From: Geminicoccaceae bacterium
GTDB lineage: Bacteria > Pseudomonadota > Alphaproteobacteria > Geminicoccales > Geminicoccaceae
Assembly: GCA_028285265.1 (NCBI GenBank)
Contig: JANQPX010000034.1
Location: 62,001-126,000, forward strand
Direction of reading: 5' to 3'
DNA: 64,000 nucleotides
In this document: piece after piece, positions 21,838-31,572 of the stretch
Position numbering within the stretch: position 1 is the first letter of the stretch
How the letters are laid out: each line of letters begins with the position of its first letter
Program-made: the position numbers and the translations under genes
The notes under the pieces: generated by a model
The model's database searches: none
Seen by the model: only the letters and a program-made list of their open reading frames with translations
Told to the model about the DNA's origin: nothing

Positions 21838-22101
21838 TCAGTCCGCAACATCAATGCTCTCCAGGACGACATCCTGCGCGCGATCGTCGGCAGGATCGTC
21901 GGAGATGGTGACGTCAAGCATCGCATGCTCGGCAAGCGTTCCCTTTGCCGCCAGCTCGAAATGCTCGGCGAAGTGGGCCTTCGTCATGTGGGAAAGCGCG
22001 CCACACCAGACCTTGACCCCAGTGACCTTCTTGGCACCTTCCTCTTTGGCGATGGCCTTGATCTGGCTGAGTAGCCCCGTCATCAGGGAGGCTTCATGCA
22101 T
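21838..22101 (-). CDS. HypA-like hydrogenase nickel-insertion protein, short form
   Basis: ATG 22101 gives an 87-residue product beginning MHEASLM. This has the invariant Met-His-Glu nickel-binding start of HypA, and KVTGVKVWCGALSHM and FAEHFELAAKGT follow, as in HypA. Normal HypA has about 113 residues, with a zinc ribbon of two CxxC pairs. This protein has only one cysteine and ends without the zinc ribbon. It overlaps the protease gene by eight bases and ends the hydrogenase operon. It probably helps deliver nickel to the large subunit, but the missing zinc site means it could be a specialised or reduced form. Confidence 0.8.
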   Translation of the reverse strand: MHEASLMTGLLSQIKAIAKEEGAKKVTGVKVWCGALSHMTKAHFAEHFELAAKGTLAEHAMLDVTISDDPADDRAQDVVLESIDVAD

Positions 22102-22567
22102 GGGTCGTCTCGAGAAGCTGGAGGATTTCTTCGGCAACAAGCTTGACGGACGCCTGTACCGGCTCGGAGAGCGGCGTTCCGGTTTCGAAGATTGCCCCCT
22201 CAATCGCATAGACGCGGCACCGCCCCGGCAACGTACCAAGAGCACGGGCAATCTCAATTGCCTGGGGAACACCGAAGCCGTGCGAGGAGGTATCGGCAAG
22301 ATCGGACGGCAATGCAGTCGCACCAACGTCGAACGTCCTATAGCGACCTGGGGCCACGCCAGAGCAGGCGGCGTCGACGATCAAGACCATGTCCCGATCC
22401 ATCATCGCATCCACCAAACCGGTCGACTCGCCCCATTGCTGCATCACGTCGATGTCGTCGCGATGCTTCAGGCGGCGCTGCAACAGCTCAGCCACGACGA
22501 GACCTGCCCCGTCATCACCGCAGTCGGCATTGCCGACACCGATGATCAGCGTGCGCGCTTTGGTCAT
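22094..22567 (-). CDS. hydrogenase maturation endopeptidase (HycI/HyaD family)
   Basis: The start TLIIGVGNADCGDDGAG and the acidic residue in VLIVDAACSG are the nickel-sensing motifs of this protease family (GxGNxxxxDDGxG, then an Asp). A mid-protein SSHGFGVPQAIEIA carries the conserved histidine. The length of 157 residues is normal. It removes the C-terminal peptide of the hydrogenase large subunit after Ni insertion. The upstream hyhL gene ends with a cleavable tail after DPCISCATH, so the substrate is next door. Confidence 0.93.
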   Translation of the reverse strand: MTKARTLIIGVGNADCGDDGAGLVVAELLQRRLKHRDDIDVMQQWGESTGLVDAMMDRDMVLIVDAACSGVAPGRYRTFDVGATALPSDLADTSSHGFGVPQAIEIARALGTLPGRCRVYAIEGAIFETGTPLSEPVQASVKLVAEEILQLLETTHA

Positions 22568-22585
22568 CGGATCAGCTCACGACCA

Positions 22586-23875
22586 TCAGGCACGATCAAT
22601 GTCCAATCTCAAAAAATGTGTGGCGCAGGAGATGCAGGGGTCGTAATTGCGCACCGTCTGTTCACAACGCCAGCGCAGGTCCACATCGTTCATGTCGAGC
22701 CACTTTGGAATGAACGTGGTGAGATCATCCTCAATGGTTGCCTGATTCTGCGAGGTCGGTGGAATGATGGTCGCCTGTTCGATCGAACCATCGCCGGCGA
22801 GCTGATATCGGTGATAAAGCATGCCACGCGGTGCCTCGGTGGCGGCGTGGCCGACACCGGCCCGAGGTGGCGTTGGGACGGCCGGAGGATCAGGTGGCTC
22901 ATAGTTCTCAATAATCCTGAGCGCCTCATCAAAGGCGAAAACCAGCTCGATACTCCGGATAATGATGCTCTGATAGGGATTTCTGCAGACCGGGCCAAGG
23001 CCAACCTCCATCGCGATGTCTTGGGCGAGTTTGGGAAGCTTCATGAAGTTCAGGCTGTAGCGCGCCATCGGTCCGCAAAAGTAAAAGCCCCGCTCTTTGA
23101 TTCGACTGTGTAGTGCCGTTGACTGCGGCATATGAAATTCTTCGAAATGATCGGGATAGCCAGCCGCTTCTGTCTTGAGGCCACGATTGGACATGATCTG
23201 TCCTTCATTGAACGGATATTCGTCGGGATGGCAAAGGCTGACGAATTCGTAGTCGCGTTCGACGTCGGGAAAATCAAAACCCGCAACCCATCGGACCGTT
23301 TCAAGCGCGATGTCGCGTCCATCTTTCAGCTTGTCGACAAGTCCGTTCAGCACCTTCTTCGATGGTGCTTTGTAAAAGCCGCCGACCTTGATATTGACCG
23401 GATGGATCTCGCGGCCGCCAACCGTGGCCACAATCTCATTACCGGCTTTTTTCATCGCCAACCCTCGCTTCACGACGTCGGGCTGGTCTTTGGCGAGCTC
23501 GATCGCACCGGGATAGCCAAGGAAATCGGGCGCGTGCAGCATGTAGACGTGAAGGCCGTGGCTCTCGATCCACTCGCCGCAATAAAGCAACCGTCGAAGT
23601 GCGCGAATCGCCGGCGTGATCCCAACGCCGATCGCCGCCTCCATCGCATGCACGGCACTCATCTGATAAGCCACCGGGCATATGCCGCAAATGCGTGCGG
23701 TGATGTCCGGCGCTTCGGCAAACGCGCGGCCGCGCAAAAAGCCCTCAAAGAACCTTGGTGGTTCAAAGATATTGAGCTCGGCCTGTTTCACCTCACCGTC
23801 ACGGATGGTGACTTTAAGCGCCCCCTCACCTTCAACCCGCGCGAGCGCTCCAACTTTGATGGTCCTTGTTGTCAT
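22586..23875 (-). CDS. hyhL: group 3b [NiFe] hydrogenase large (alpha) subunit
   Basis: Both nickel-binding motifs are present: L1 [10 protein letters not shown] (C63, C66) and L2 DPCISCATH (C414, C417, H420). A nine-residue tail FLRLDIDRA follows, to be removed by the maturation protease. The start is ATG 23875 ([18 protein letters not shown]); the frame is open further back, but that would overlap hyhS. Together with the neighbouring S, G and B subunits it forms a cytoplasmic bidirectional NAD(P)-linked hydrogenase, also called sulfhydrogenase. This could dispose of reducing power as H2 or feed on H2. Confidence 0.96.
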   Translation of the reverse strand: MTTRTIKVGALARVEGEGALKVTIRDGEVKQAELNIFEPPRFFEGFLRGRAFAEAPDITARICGICPVAYQMSAVHAMEAAIGVGITPAIRALRRLLYCGEWIESHGLHVYMLHAPDFLGYPGAIELAKDQPDVVKRGLAMKKAGNEIVATVGGREIHPVNIKVGGFYKAPSKKVLNGLVDKLKDGRDIALETVRWVAGFDFPDVERDYEFVSLCHPDEYPFNEGQIMSNRGLKTEAAGYPDHFEEFHMPQSTALHSRIKERGFYFCGPMARYSLNFMKLPKLAQDIAMEVGLGPVCRNPYQSIIIRSIELVFAFDEALRIIENYEPPDPPAVPTPPRAGVGHAATEAPRGMLYHRYQLAGDGSIEQATIIPPTSQNQATIEDDLTTFIPKWLDMNDVDLRWRCEQTVRNYDPCISCATHFLRLDIDRA

Positions 23876-23888
23876 GACGTCGCTCTCT

Positions 23889-24668
23889 TCATGAGGAGCG
23901 CTGGCTCTCCCGACGGAAAGGCTCAGCGTTGACATTGAAGGTCCCGTAGACGCGATTGATCGCCTGCTGATCCATGCCTAGCTTTTGCAGCTCGGCCCTC
24001 AGGCCGTCGACGTTGGGGCTTTCCATCGGTCCAAAGCAGCCGTAGCAGCCGCGATCAACGCTCGGGCAAATCGCGCCGCAGCCGTCATGGGTCACGGGAC
24101 CGAGACAGGGCGTACCCTTGGCGACCATCACGCAGACATTGCCGCGCTGCTTACACGTGACGCAAACACTGTGATGGGAGATCGCCGGTTTCCGCCCGAC
24201 GAGAAAGGCGGCCAGGAGCTCTAGCAATTGGCCCTTATCGATTGGACAGCCACGCAGCTCGAAATCGACGGGCACGTGATCAGCGATCGGCGTCGATGTG
24301 GCGAGCGTGTCGATATAGTCCGGACGCGCATAGACGATGCTTACGAAGTCCTTCACGTCCTTGAAATTGCGCAGGGCTTGGATACCGCCCGACGTGGCGC
24401 AAGCGCCGATAGTGATGAGCGTCTTCGACTGTCGTCGGATCTCCTGGATGCGCTCGGCATCGGCGGGCGTGGTGATCGAGCCTTCGACCAGAGAGACGTC
24501 GTAGGGACCATCGAGCTCCGTGCGCGTGGCTTCAAGAAACATCGCGATCTCGACAGCTCCAGCAATCGCCAGGATCTCATCCTCGCAATCCAGGAGCGAG
24601 AGTTGACAGCCGTCGCAGGACGCAAACTTCCAGACGGCAAGCTTCGGTTTATGCGGACGATCGGCCAT
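23889..24668 (-). CDS. hyhS: group 3b [NiFe] hydrogenase small (delta) subunit
   Basis: The 259-residue subunit starts with [14 protein letters not shown] (C18, C21), the proximal-cluster motif. [19 protein letters not shown] and the later cysteine-rich segments ([37 protein letters not shown]) complete the ligands for three Fe-S clusters. No twin-arginine signal is present, in agreement with a cytoplasmic enzyme. It lies 13 bases before hyhL and one base after hyhG. Confidence 0.96.
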   Translation of the reverse strand: MADRPHKPKLAVWKFASCDGCQLSLLDCEDEILAIAGAVEIAMFLEATRTELDGPYDVSLVEGSITTPADAERIQEIRRQSKTLITIGACATSGGIQALRNFKDVKDFVSIVYARPDYIDTLATSTPIADHVPVDFELRGCPIDKGQLLELLAAFLVGRKPAISHHSVCVTCKQRGNVCVMVAKGTPCLGPVTHDGCGAICPSVDRGCYGCFGPMESPNVDGLRAELQKLGMDQQAINRVYGTFNVNAEPFRRESQRSS

Positions 24669-24669
24669 C

Positions 24670-25512
24670 TCAGAGTTCCTTGATGGTCAAAAGGCGGCGC
24701 AAGCGATCGAAGCTGATGACGGGGCCATCACGGCAAAGGAGATAAGGGCCGTACTGGCAGCGCCCGCAATGACCAAGCGCACATTTCATATGACGCTCCA
24801 TCGATAGATGAATGGCGTCCTCACCGATGTCGGCATCGGTGAGGGCTTGCGCCGCAAAGCGCATCATGATCTCAGGCCCACAGACAAAGGCCGTGGTGTC
24901 AGAAGGATCAAAATCGGCACATGGTATGAGCGTGGTGACCACGCCGACATGCCCGCGCCAGCTGGTATCGGCATGATCAACGGTGATTTCGATCTGCAGG
25001 TCGGAACGGCGGCGCCACGCGTCGAGTTGATCCGGGAACAAAATGCCTTTGACGCCCCGGGAACCTATGAGAATGGAAACACGACCATAACGCTCTCGCT
25101 GGCTGAGAATATGGAGGATCGCTGGACGAAGCGGCGCAAGCCCGAGACCACCGGAAACAAAGACGACATCCGTGCCCTCAGCCGCTTCGACCGGCCAGGC
25201 TGTACCAAACGGCCCACGCACGCCGACAGTCATACCGGGTTCCAGTGATGCCAGAGCATGGGACACCTTGCCGACATCTCGAATGGTATGAACCAAGCGG
25301 CTCGCCCGATCCGCATGGCCACTAACGCTGATCGCTGCCTCGCCAATGCCTGGCGCGTAGAGCATGTTGAACTGCCCAGGCCGAAAAGCCAGCAGACCCG
25401 GATCGTCTACTTCCAAGGTGATGGTCCAGGTGTCGCCAAGTTCCTGCCGTCGATCAACGACCGTGGCAAGACTTGGCACCATCGGATCCGTGATGGCGAC
25501 ATGCTGTGTCAT
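24670..25512 (-). CDS. hyhG: group 3b hydrogenase FAD/NAD(P)-binding (gamma) subunit
   Basis: The protein has a ferredoxin-reductase fold. The FAD-binding barrel includes [10 protein letters not shown] and [10 protein letters not shown], the NAD(P)-binding part includes [15 protein letters not shown], and a C-terminal 2Fe-2S segment contains [17 protein letters not shown] near residue 245. It passes electrons between NAD(P)H and the Fe-S chain of the hydrogenase. The gene overlaps the upstream cNMP-domain gene by four bases. Confidence 0.95.
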   Translation of the reverse strand: MTQHVAITDPMVPSLATVVDRRQELGDTWTITLEVDDPGLLAFRPGQFNMLYAPGIGEAAISVSGHADRASRLVHTIRDVGKVSHALASLEPGMTVGVRGPFGTAWPVEAAEGTDVVFVSGGLGLAPLRPAILHILSQRERYGRVSILIGSRGVKGILFPDQLDAWRRRSDLQIEITVDHADTSWRGHVGVVTTLIPCADFDPSDTTAFVCGPEIMMRFAAQALTDADIGEDAIHLSMERHMKCALGHCGRCQYGPYLLCRDGPVISFDRLRRLLTIKEL

Positions 25513-25976
25513 ATCGGCTTGCCGTAGAGGTCGAGGAGTTGCAAGCGCGTGTTGTGCAACCGCTGGGCCAGTGCAGGGACAAAGCGCTTCATCAGCTCAT
25601 AGCCAAGACTATTGTCCGCCTCGCACTTTTGCCGGAGACAGGTCGCATCCAAGGCAACGGCGCGCACCAGCTCCAACGCCTTGGCGTCGTAACTCCAGCG
25701 ATAGGGTGGCACCAGCCACGAGATGCCGACGATCTCGCCTTCGCCTACCGTCATGAACTGCATAGGCTGACGTCCGGGCGCCTTGATCTCAAGGCTGACG
25801 CGGCCATGACGGATCAGGAAAAAGGCCGATGCTTCATCGCTCTCGTGGAACAGATAGTCATGGGCGCCAAAGCGCACATTCCTGGCGCAACCGCTAATGA
25901 GCTCAGAAAATGATGGATCAAGATCGCTGAAGAAGCGATGCGTTCGGATGATGTCGCCAAGGCCCTGTTGCTGCAT
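25509..25976 (-). CDS. cyclic-nucleotide-binding-domain protein without DNA-binding domain
   Basis: The 155 residues form one cNMP-binding jelly-roll ([45 protein letters not shown]) followed by a C helix and tail. The helix-turn-helix of Crp/Fnr regulators is absent. The gene is inside the hydrogenase operon, between hyhB and hyhG, with a four-base overlap to hyhG, so it probably tunes hydrogenase activity or assembly by binding a nucleotide. The arginine expected for cAMP phosphate binding is not evident, so the ligand may differ. Confidence 0.85.
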   Translation of the reverse strand: MQQQGLGDIIRTHRFFSDLDPSFSELISGCARNVRFGAHDYLFHESDEASAFFLIRHGRVSLEIKAPGRQPMQFMTVGEGEIVGISWLVPPYRWSYDAKALELVRAVALDATCLRQKCEADNSLGYELMKRFVPALAQRLHNTRLQLLDLYGKPI

Positions 25977-25983
25977 GTCGTTC

Positions 25984-27141
25984 TCACACCGCTTCGCTGT
26001 CTTGCATGGCCTTCACCTCTTCGGTGATGTCGATGCCCACTGGACACCACGTGATGCAGCGTCCGCAGCCGACACAACCGCTCTCGCCGAATTGGTCGTG
26101 CCAGCTCGCCAACTTGTGGGTCATCCATTGGCGATAGCGCGACCTTGCCGAGCTCCGGACACTGCCACCGTGGATGTATGCAAAATCGATGCTGAAGCAG
26201 GAGGTCCACTGCCGACTGCGGCCAACCACCTCGCCGTCAAACATCACGTCCTCGTGGACGTCTGTGCAAAAGCAGGTTGGACAGACCATGGTACAGTTTC
26301 CGCATGTCAGACAGCGCTCGGCGACGTCATTCCAACGAGGATGATCAACGCTACGCGATACCACCTCACGGACGTCGCCCGGCAGACGTCTTGTCATGGC
26401 ATCCGCCGTCCTTGCCGAGACCTCAGCCGCGGCGTCGATGTCCCTTGGTGCCGCGATGTCATGCGGCAGAGCATCGACGAGCCGGCGCCCGCGTTCGGTC
26501 CCGATTTGAGCCAAAAAGCGGTGATCGCTTGACGAATCGAGCTCGGTCAGCGCCAAATCGAAGGCATGCTTGGCTTTCGGCCCAGCGTCCATTGACGAAC
26601 AAAAGCAGGTCGAGGCGGCTTCAGCACAATTCACGGCGACGATGAAGGCATCCTTCCGCCGAGATTGATAATGCGTGTCCTTGTAAGCGCCCTCCTCAAA
26701 CACCCGATCTTGGATGGTCATTGCGCGAATGTCGCAAGCGCGAACGCCAAGAAAGGCGAGCGAACGCTCGGGCTGTGGCGATGGCCGAAAGGTGTAACCC
26801 TGTTCGTCTTTGACCGCCTGCCAAAGAGGCTGCACGGGCGGATGCAAAAAGCGTTTGAGCGACTCAGGCCCGACCACATAACCGAAACACGCTCTGTCGC
26901 CACGCCGCTTCAGTCGATAATACCCGCCCTCCTGCTCATCGGTCCAACCGACCGGCAAATCACTGATACTCTCGATGTCGCCATAAACGATGGCACCATC
27001 GCGTATGGTCGGTCCGAGCGTGCGAAAGCGCGCTTCCCGAAGAGCTGTGATCAGACCGTCCAGTGCATCTGGCCGGAGGATGACGTGGTCGACCGGCTCG
27101 GTACATTCGGTAGGATCGATGGCTCGTCTCCTAAGTCTCAA
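25984..27141 (-). CDS. hyhB: group 3b hydrogenase Fe-S (beta) subunit
   Basis: The 385-residue protein has the sulfhydrogenase beta-subunit signature. The N-terminal half includes [13 protein letters not shown] and a cysteine pair in STCFCSSMD. Two 4Fe-4S motifs follow, [14 protein letters not shown] near 275 and [14 protein letters not shown] near 352. The longest frame starts at TTG 27141, with AGGA five bases upstream. AGGAGA also stands seven bases before an in-frame ATC at 27120, so the start is uncertain. An inverted repeat, GCGGTC-N5-GACCGC at 27142-27158, lies directly over the leader. It is the first gene of the hydrogenase operon. Confidence 0.93.
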   Translation of the reverse strand: MRLRRRAIDPTECTEPVDHVILRPDALDGLITALREARFRTLGPTIRDGAIVYGDIESISDLPVGWTDEQEGGYYRLKRRGDRACFGYVVGPESLKRFLHPPVQPLWQAVKDEQGYTFRPSPQPERSLAFLGVRACDIRAMTIQDRVFEEGAYKDTHYQSRRKDAFIVAVNCAEAASTCFCSSMDAGPKAKHAFDLALTELDSSSDHRFLAQIGTERGRRLVDALPHDIAAPRDIDAAAEVSARTADAMTRRLPGDVREVVSRSVDHPRWNDVAERCLTCGNCTMVCPTCFCTDVHEDVMFDGEVVGRSRQWTSCFSIDFAYIHGGSVRSSARSRYRQWMTHKLASWHDQFGESGCVGCGRCITWCPVGIDITEEVKAMQDSEAV

Positions 27142-27208
27142 GCGGTCCTATCGACCGCCGCTATCACATCATGAACACCGAACATGGCGGCATGGATGGA
27201 CGTCGTCT

Positions 27209-27222
27209 TTGCACTCGATCAA
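27209..27222. promoter_or_regulatory. degenerate FNR-type box between hydrogenase operon and pfkB
   Basis: TTGCA-CTCG-ATCAA has one perfect half-site and two mismatches in the other. It is 67 bases from the hyhB start and 69 from the pfkB start, matching the spacing of the perfect boxes at ppsA and the PFOR operon. The position supports it more than the sequence does. Confidence 0.45.
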
Positions 27223-27291
27223 ATTGTCGTGGCTATTTTTCGGCATACTGCGCAAACCGGCTTCGCGAAGTGCTGCAGCATCGGAGACCCA

Positions 27292-28218
27292 ATGAAGCCT
27301 ATCGTCACGCTGACCTTGAACCCGTGCATCGACGCGTCGTCGGAAGCTGACCACGTTCAGCCGATGCGCAAGAACCGCGTTACCAATGAGCGTTTTGATC
27401 CCGGTGGCGGTGGTATCAATGTGGCGCGGGTGGTCGAGATTCTCGGTGGCAAAGCCCATGCCATCTACCTTGCGGGCGGCCTCACCGGCCACACGCTCGA
27501 CAAGATGATCGATGACGTCGGGCTTTCGCGAACGACGATTCCCATCAAGGGCGACACGCGGATCAGCCACACCGTCTTCGAACGACGTACGCATCAGGAG
27601 TATCGCTTCGTTCCAGAAGGCCCCGAGATCGCCGAAGCCGAATGGCAGGCTTGTCTCGATGTCGTGACTGAACTGGACGCCGATTATATCGTCGCGAGTG
27701 GCAGTCTACCGCATTCAATGCCGATAGACTTTTATGCACGCGTTGCACGAATCACGGCAAAGAAGGGCGTCCGCCTGATCCTCGATACATCAGGCGAGCC
27801 TTTGAGCGCCGCGCTCGGCGAGGGGATCTACCTCTTGAAACCGAACCATCGCGAACTTGCCCAAGTTGCCGGCGCCGACCTTCCGACCCGAGAGGCCCAG
27901 CATGCCGCCGCGATGGAGATCACCACCCGCGGACAAAGCGATCTTGTCGCCGTCAGCCTTGGTGCGGAAGGAGCCTTCATTGCCGATCAGCAAGGCTGCT
28001 TTGATCTCGCTGCACCGCCAGCCGACATGCATAGTGCCGTTGGCGCAGGCGATAGCTTCGTTGCCGGCATGACTCTCGGTCTCGTCAAAGGCCGTGACAT
28101 CCAAGGATCGCTACGTTTGGCCGTTGCCGCCGGTACAGCCGCCATTATGACGATGGGCACAGAGCTCTGCAGGCGCGCTGACGTCGAGAGATTGGATCAT
28201 CACCTCGCCACGCAGTAG
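27292..28218 (+). CDS. PfkB-family phosphofructokinase
   Basis: The product begins IVTLTLNPCIDAS and contains the substrate-binding FDPGGGGINVARV and the PfkB C-terminal signature SAVGAGDSFVAG with the catalytic aspartate. These features place it in the phosphofructokinase-2/1-phosphofructokinase branch. ATG 27292 is chosen because GGAG lies six bases upstream; the frame is open to 27184. It may phosphorylate fructose-6-phosphate or tagatose/fructose-1-phosphate. No PTS genes are nearby, so a minor glycolytic PFK is more likely. It is divergent from the hydrogenase operon, with the FNR-type box in between. Confidence 0.9.
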   Translation: MKPIVTLTLNPCIDASSEADHVQPMRKNRVTNERFDPGGGGINVARVVEILGGKAHAIYLAGGLTGHTLDKMIDDVGLSRTTIPIKGDTRISHTVFERRTHQEYRFVPEGPEIAEAEWQACLDVVTELDADYIVASGSLPHSMPIDFYARVARITAKKGVRLILDTSGEPLSAALGEGIYLLKPNHRELAQVAGADLPTREAQHAAAMEITTRGQSDLVAVSLGAEGAFIADQQGCFDLAAPPADMHSAVGAGDSFVAGMTLGLVKGRDIQGSLRLAVAAGTAAIMTMGTELCRRADVERLDHHLATQ

Positions 28219-28256
28219 GCGTGGGCTAGAGATCGGAAGCCTCAAGTATCATCAGT

Positions 28257-28805
28257 TCACTCAGCATCCGGGGTCGACGGCGTGAACTCGTGGACATGAA
28301 CATCTGATGTCGCATGCTCCATGAGGATCCGAAGGGCGGTATCCCGTCTTTCTGGCGTCGACAACGTCACCCAGACGAGCAACCCACCACGCTCCAGCTG
28401 TTCTTGAAGATGATCCGCATGGCTCTTGTCGAGCCAACGAGCTAGCACGGTGCTCAACACGGCGCCACTGAGAGCAGCACCGGTGATGACCGCCGCGACC
28501 ACGCCTGCTGATGCGACGACCGTTCCCGCCGCAATCACGGCAGGTAAAAGCGTGAGCGACGTGGCGATCGAACGTTCATCGTCAGCAATGTCCGACAGGG
28601 TTCGATAAACAACGCGCGGTGCTTTCGGATCGTCTTCGAGCTCTTCGACACGCTGATAACGATGACCAAGCTTTTCCTCGACCGCGGCTTCACTTGCCAA
28701 AAGGCTGATATCGTCTTTGTGAAATCCGGCTTTGATCAAGGCTTCGACGGCTTCATCCAAACGGGCAACATCGTCGAAGATCGCGACGGCTTCTGTTTTT
28801 GTCAT
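28257..28805 (-). CDS. GSP17M-like stress protein with small membrane-like domain
   Basis: The N-terminus (AVAIFDDVARLDEAVEALIK then HKDDISLLAS) matches the general stress protein 17M/YflT-type alpha-beta unit. An Ala/Val/Gly-rich hydrophobic stretch follows at about residues 85-125 (LPAVIAAGTVVASAGVVAAV), and then a second alpha-beta unit (LERGGLLVWVTL, RILMEHATSDVHVHEF). It may sit at the membrane under stress. A near-consensus FNR box lies 68 bases upstream. The molecular role of this family is unknown. Confidence 0.75.
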   Translation of the reverse strand: MTKTEAVAIFDDVARLDEAVEALIKAGFHKDDISLLASEAAVEEKLGHRYQRVEELEDDPKAPRVVYRTLSDIADDERSIATSLTLLPAVIAAGTVVASAGVVAAVITGAALSGAVLSTVLARWLDKSHADHLQEQLERGGLLVWVTLSTPERRDTALRILMEHATSDVHVHEFTPSTPDAE

Positions 28806-28873
28806 CCTGGACTCCGCTATCGACGGCTGATGAGCTCCGATGCAGACGCTAGCCGATCACCATCAAAACCCAT

Positions 28874-28887
28874 TTGCTTTGGATCAA
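28874..28887. promoter_or_regulatory. FNR/FixK-type box upstream of the GSP17M-like gene
   Basis: TTGCT-TTGG-ATCAA has one mismatch to TTGAT-N4-ATCAA and lies 68 bases before the gene start at 28805. That distance equals the one at ppsA. TAGCGT on the minus strand (28851-28846) stands where a -10 element would be expected for a class II activator site. Confidence 0.55.
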
Positions 28888-29005
28888 GACATGGACGCTG
28901 TCCCGCCAAAAACATCATCGGACCCAAATGATCGTGCGTCCCTGATCGACCCATCTCCTAGCAACGACCGCAAACCGGATGGTGCGGCCCAAACGCATTG
29001 AGATC

Positions 29006-29920
29006 TCAGCGTTTTTCGGGCGAGCCTAGAACATCGTCGAGAAGCCATCGGCGAAAGGCCGTGATCTTGGGTTGCTCAACCATGTCTGCCGCCGTCACGA
29101 GATAATAGGAGAACGTCAACGGGGTACTGAGTTTAGGATCGAAGGGCCGCACCAGCCGACCAGCGGCAATGTCGTCGGCCACCAACACATCGCCGACCAA
29201 AGCGACTCCGTTGCCGTCAAGCGCCGCCTGCACCGCCATGGCCTCCATCGAAAAGCGCGGGCCGCGGGTCGAGTCGATGTCGCTCAGTCCGGCAGCCAGC
29301 AGCCACATCCGCCAACTCGCCTCGGCCTCCTTCCAGTCGATATGCAAAAGGGTGTGATGGCGAAGGTCGTCAGGTTGGCGCAAGGGATGCTCGCCATCCA
29401 ACAAAGCCGGGCTGCAAACCGGTGTGTTCACGTGGCTGAAGAGTTCGTCGACCCGCACACCGTCATAGCCGCCAGGGCCATAACGCAAAGCGACATCAGC
29501 ATCACCACGGTTGACGTCCACGAGACGGTCTGTGCCATCAAGGCGGATTTCAATGTCCGGATGCTTCGCCCGGAATTGTTCAAGCCTGGGCACGAGCCAC
29601 ATGGCACCGAAGGACGGACTGACACTGATCGTCAAAAGCCCGCTGTCGAGTTGAGCACGCATGTCCACGACCGCCTTGGCAAGTCTATCAAATCCCTCGC
29701 CAAGCGTAGGGAGGGCCGCTTGACCGGCATCGGTCAACCGCAATGACCTGGTCAGACGATGGAATAGCGGCACCTTGAGCAAGTCTTCGAGCGCCTTGAC
29801 CTGATGACCGATCGCTGCCGGCGTGACGTTCAACTCGGCCGCCGCCTTAGTGAAGCTGAGATGTCGTCCGGCCGCTTCGAAAGCACGGAGCGCGTTCAGA
29901 GGTGGAAGCTGACGAGTCAT
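29006..29920 (-). CDS. LysR-family regulator (GcvA-like)
   Basis: An N-terminal winged helix-turn-helix (LPPLNALRAFEAAGRHLSFTK, AAELNVTPAAIGHQVKALE) is followed by a type 2 periplasmic-binding-like effector domain of normal size (304 residues in all). The LPPLNALRAFEA start is typical of the GcvA/AmpR group. It is divergent from the EamA exporter gene 276 bases away and probably regulates it. The ligand is unknown. Confidence 0.93.
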   Translation of the reverse strand: MTRQLPPLNALRAFEAAGRHLSFTKAAAELNVTPAAIGHQVKALEDLLKVPLFHRLTRSLRLTDAGQAALPTLGEGFDRLAKAVVDMRAQLDSGLLTISVSPSFGAMWLVPRLEQFRAKHPDIEIRLDGTDRLVDVNRGDADVALRYGPGGYDGVRVDELFSHVNTPVCSPALLDGEHPLRQPDDLRHHTLLHIDWKEAEASWRMWLLAAGLSDIDSTRGPRFSMEAMAVQAALDGNGVALVGDVLVADDIAAGRLVRPFDPKLSTPLTFSYYLVTAADMVEQPKITAFRRWLLDDVLGSPEKR

Positions 29921-30196
29921 GTTTTATACCGTAGTTTTTCTAATATACATGCCGAGATCTTAGCGTTTGTCCAGCGCTCCAATTCTTGCATAAGATGTCA
30001 ATAAGTCGAAGAAAAAACGTACCTACGACAACTTGAATCCAACCGTTTTAACCTAGAAAAAATATCTCACAATAACGCGATGCCGTGTGCGCACGAACCG
30101 TGCCGTAAGCGACGGACGCTGCATCTTGAACCAGCCCTCTCTCGTCAACGATGCGCAGCAAAAGGCGAAAGACCGGCACGCACGGAGGAGAGTCGA

Positions 30197-31099
30197 ATGG
30201 TGGTGAAATACAGGGCTGAGTCTGGCTATCGTGTCGGGGTCCTTCTGGTCGTCACGGCGGCCATCACCTACAGCACCGCAGGACTGTTTACCAAAGGCGT
30301 CGATGCAGGGTCTTGGGATGTGATTTTTTGGCGAGGCGTCTTCGCCGCCGCGTTCACGATCGGCTGGACCCTCAAAAGCCGTACATTTGAACAGAACTTC
30401 TTGGCGATGGGCCAAAGTGGATGGGCGGTCGGCGTCATCGGTGCCTTGGGCACCGCTGCTTTCATCCCCGCCTTCAAACTTACGACCATCGCCAATGTTT
30501 CGCTCATCTATGCCGTTGCACCGGTCATCGCTGCCCTCCTGGCATGGATCGCCATCGGAGAACGCGCTTCAGCCCGAACGATCACCGGATGTTTCTTTGC
30601 CATCTTGGGTGTCGCCATCATCGTGTCGGGCTCTCTTGGTGGTGTCAGCCTAATCGGTGACATGCTGGCCATGGGCATGACCTTCGCCATGGCTTCCATC
30701 ATGGTCATCTATCGAACGTTCCCAAGAACGCCAGGCGCTGGCCCCGCCGTACTCCAATCGGTTTTCTTGCTGCCGTTCGCGTCGATGTTCGGCAATCCCT
30801 TCAGCGTTGCCCCAACCGAAATCGCTATTCTTGCGGCATTCGGATTGCTCTTTGCTATCGCTTCAGTCACCTTGGCGGAAGGCGCCAAACGGATCCCAGC
30901 CGGCCAGGCAGCCCTTCTCAGTTCCCTAGAAACGCCTCTAGCACCCATCTTCGCCTTTATCCTGTTTGTCGAAATCCCCAATATCGCGACATGCTTTGGT
31001 GGAACGATCGTGCTGCTTGCTGTGACGTTATCCCTTGGTAACGATCACGCCCAACACGGCGAAAATCCATGCGATCACGAACCAAGCCATCGGCGTTGA
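30197..31099 (+). CDS. EamA/DMT-family membrane exporter
   Basis: About ten hydrophobic segments in two repeated EamA halves give the drug/metabolite transporter fold. Examples are VLLVVTAAITYSTAGLF, AVGVIGALGTAAFIPAF and AILAAFGLLFAIASVTLA. ATG 30197 is chosen because GGAGGAG lies at 30184-30190; the longer open frame has no such site. Members export amino acids and related small molecules. The divergent LysR gene probably controls it. Confidence 0.9.
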   Translation: MVVKYRAESGYRVGVLLVVTAAITYSTAGLFTKGVDAGSWDVIFWRGVFAAAFTIGWTLKSRTFEQNFLAMGQSGWAVGVIGALGTAAFIPAFKLTTIANVSLIYAVAPVIAALLAWIAIGERASARTITGCFFAILGVAIIVSGSLGGVSLIGDMLAMGMTFAMASIMVIYRTFPRTPGAGPAVLQSVFLLPFASMFGNPFSVAPTEIAILAAFGLLFAIASVTLAEGAKRIPAGQAALLSSLETPLAPIFAFILFVEIPNIATCFGGTIVLLAVTLSLGNDHAQHGENPCDHEPSHRR

Positions 31100-31572
31100 T
31101 TAGTCATTCTTCAGGAGCAGCACGCGCCGCGCTTGCCCCTCCAATGCGAGCTATTCCAGCTTGGGGAACCTTGTTTGAAGAATTAATGGGCACCTGGCCA
31201 GTCGTTCGATGCCACCTCTGTGACCGCCTGCCAACAAACCGACAGTTCCGGCTCAGACCATCTTTCTCTGATGAAGCAATTGTGACGACAACCGACGCCA
31301 AGTTCATGCCGCAACAAATGAACCCAGTGCCAGGGACTGGTTATCTCCTTACCATCTTCCTGAAGCCTGCAAGCCGCAGCTTGGCCGATATCTCTCGATA
31401 TGGTAAGCGCCTGTCGCGTCAAACTCGTCACGGACATCGAATATGAGCTTCGAAGATCTCAAATCTGCCGTCGCCGCGAAAGCTGGTCTATCTAGAGCAG
31501 AAACAGACCAGGCACTTCCGGCGTCTTCACATCACGATCGATAACTATGCCTTCTAATCACCAAGCGTCTTT
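31100..31572. other. 473-base intergenic stretch upstream of the histidine kinase
   Basis: Frames on both strands are short and unlike any protein I recognise. Base composition drops toward AT-rich at its right end, where the AT-rich kinase gene begins. Confidence 0.4.
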
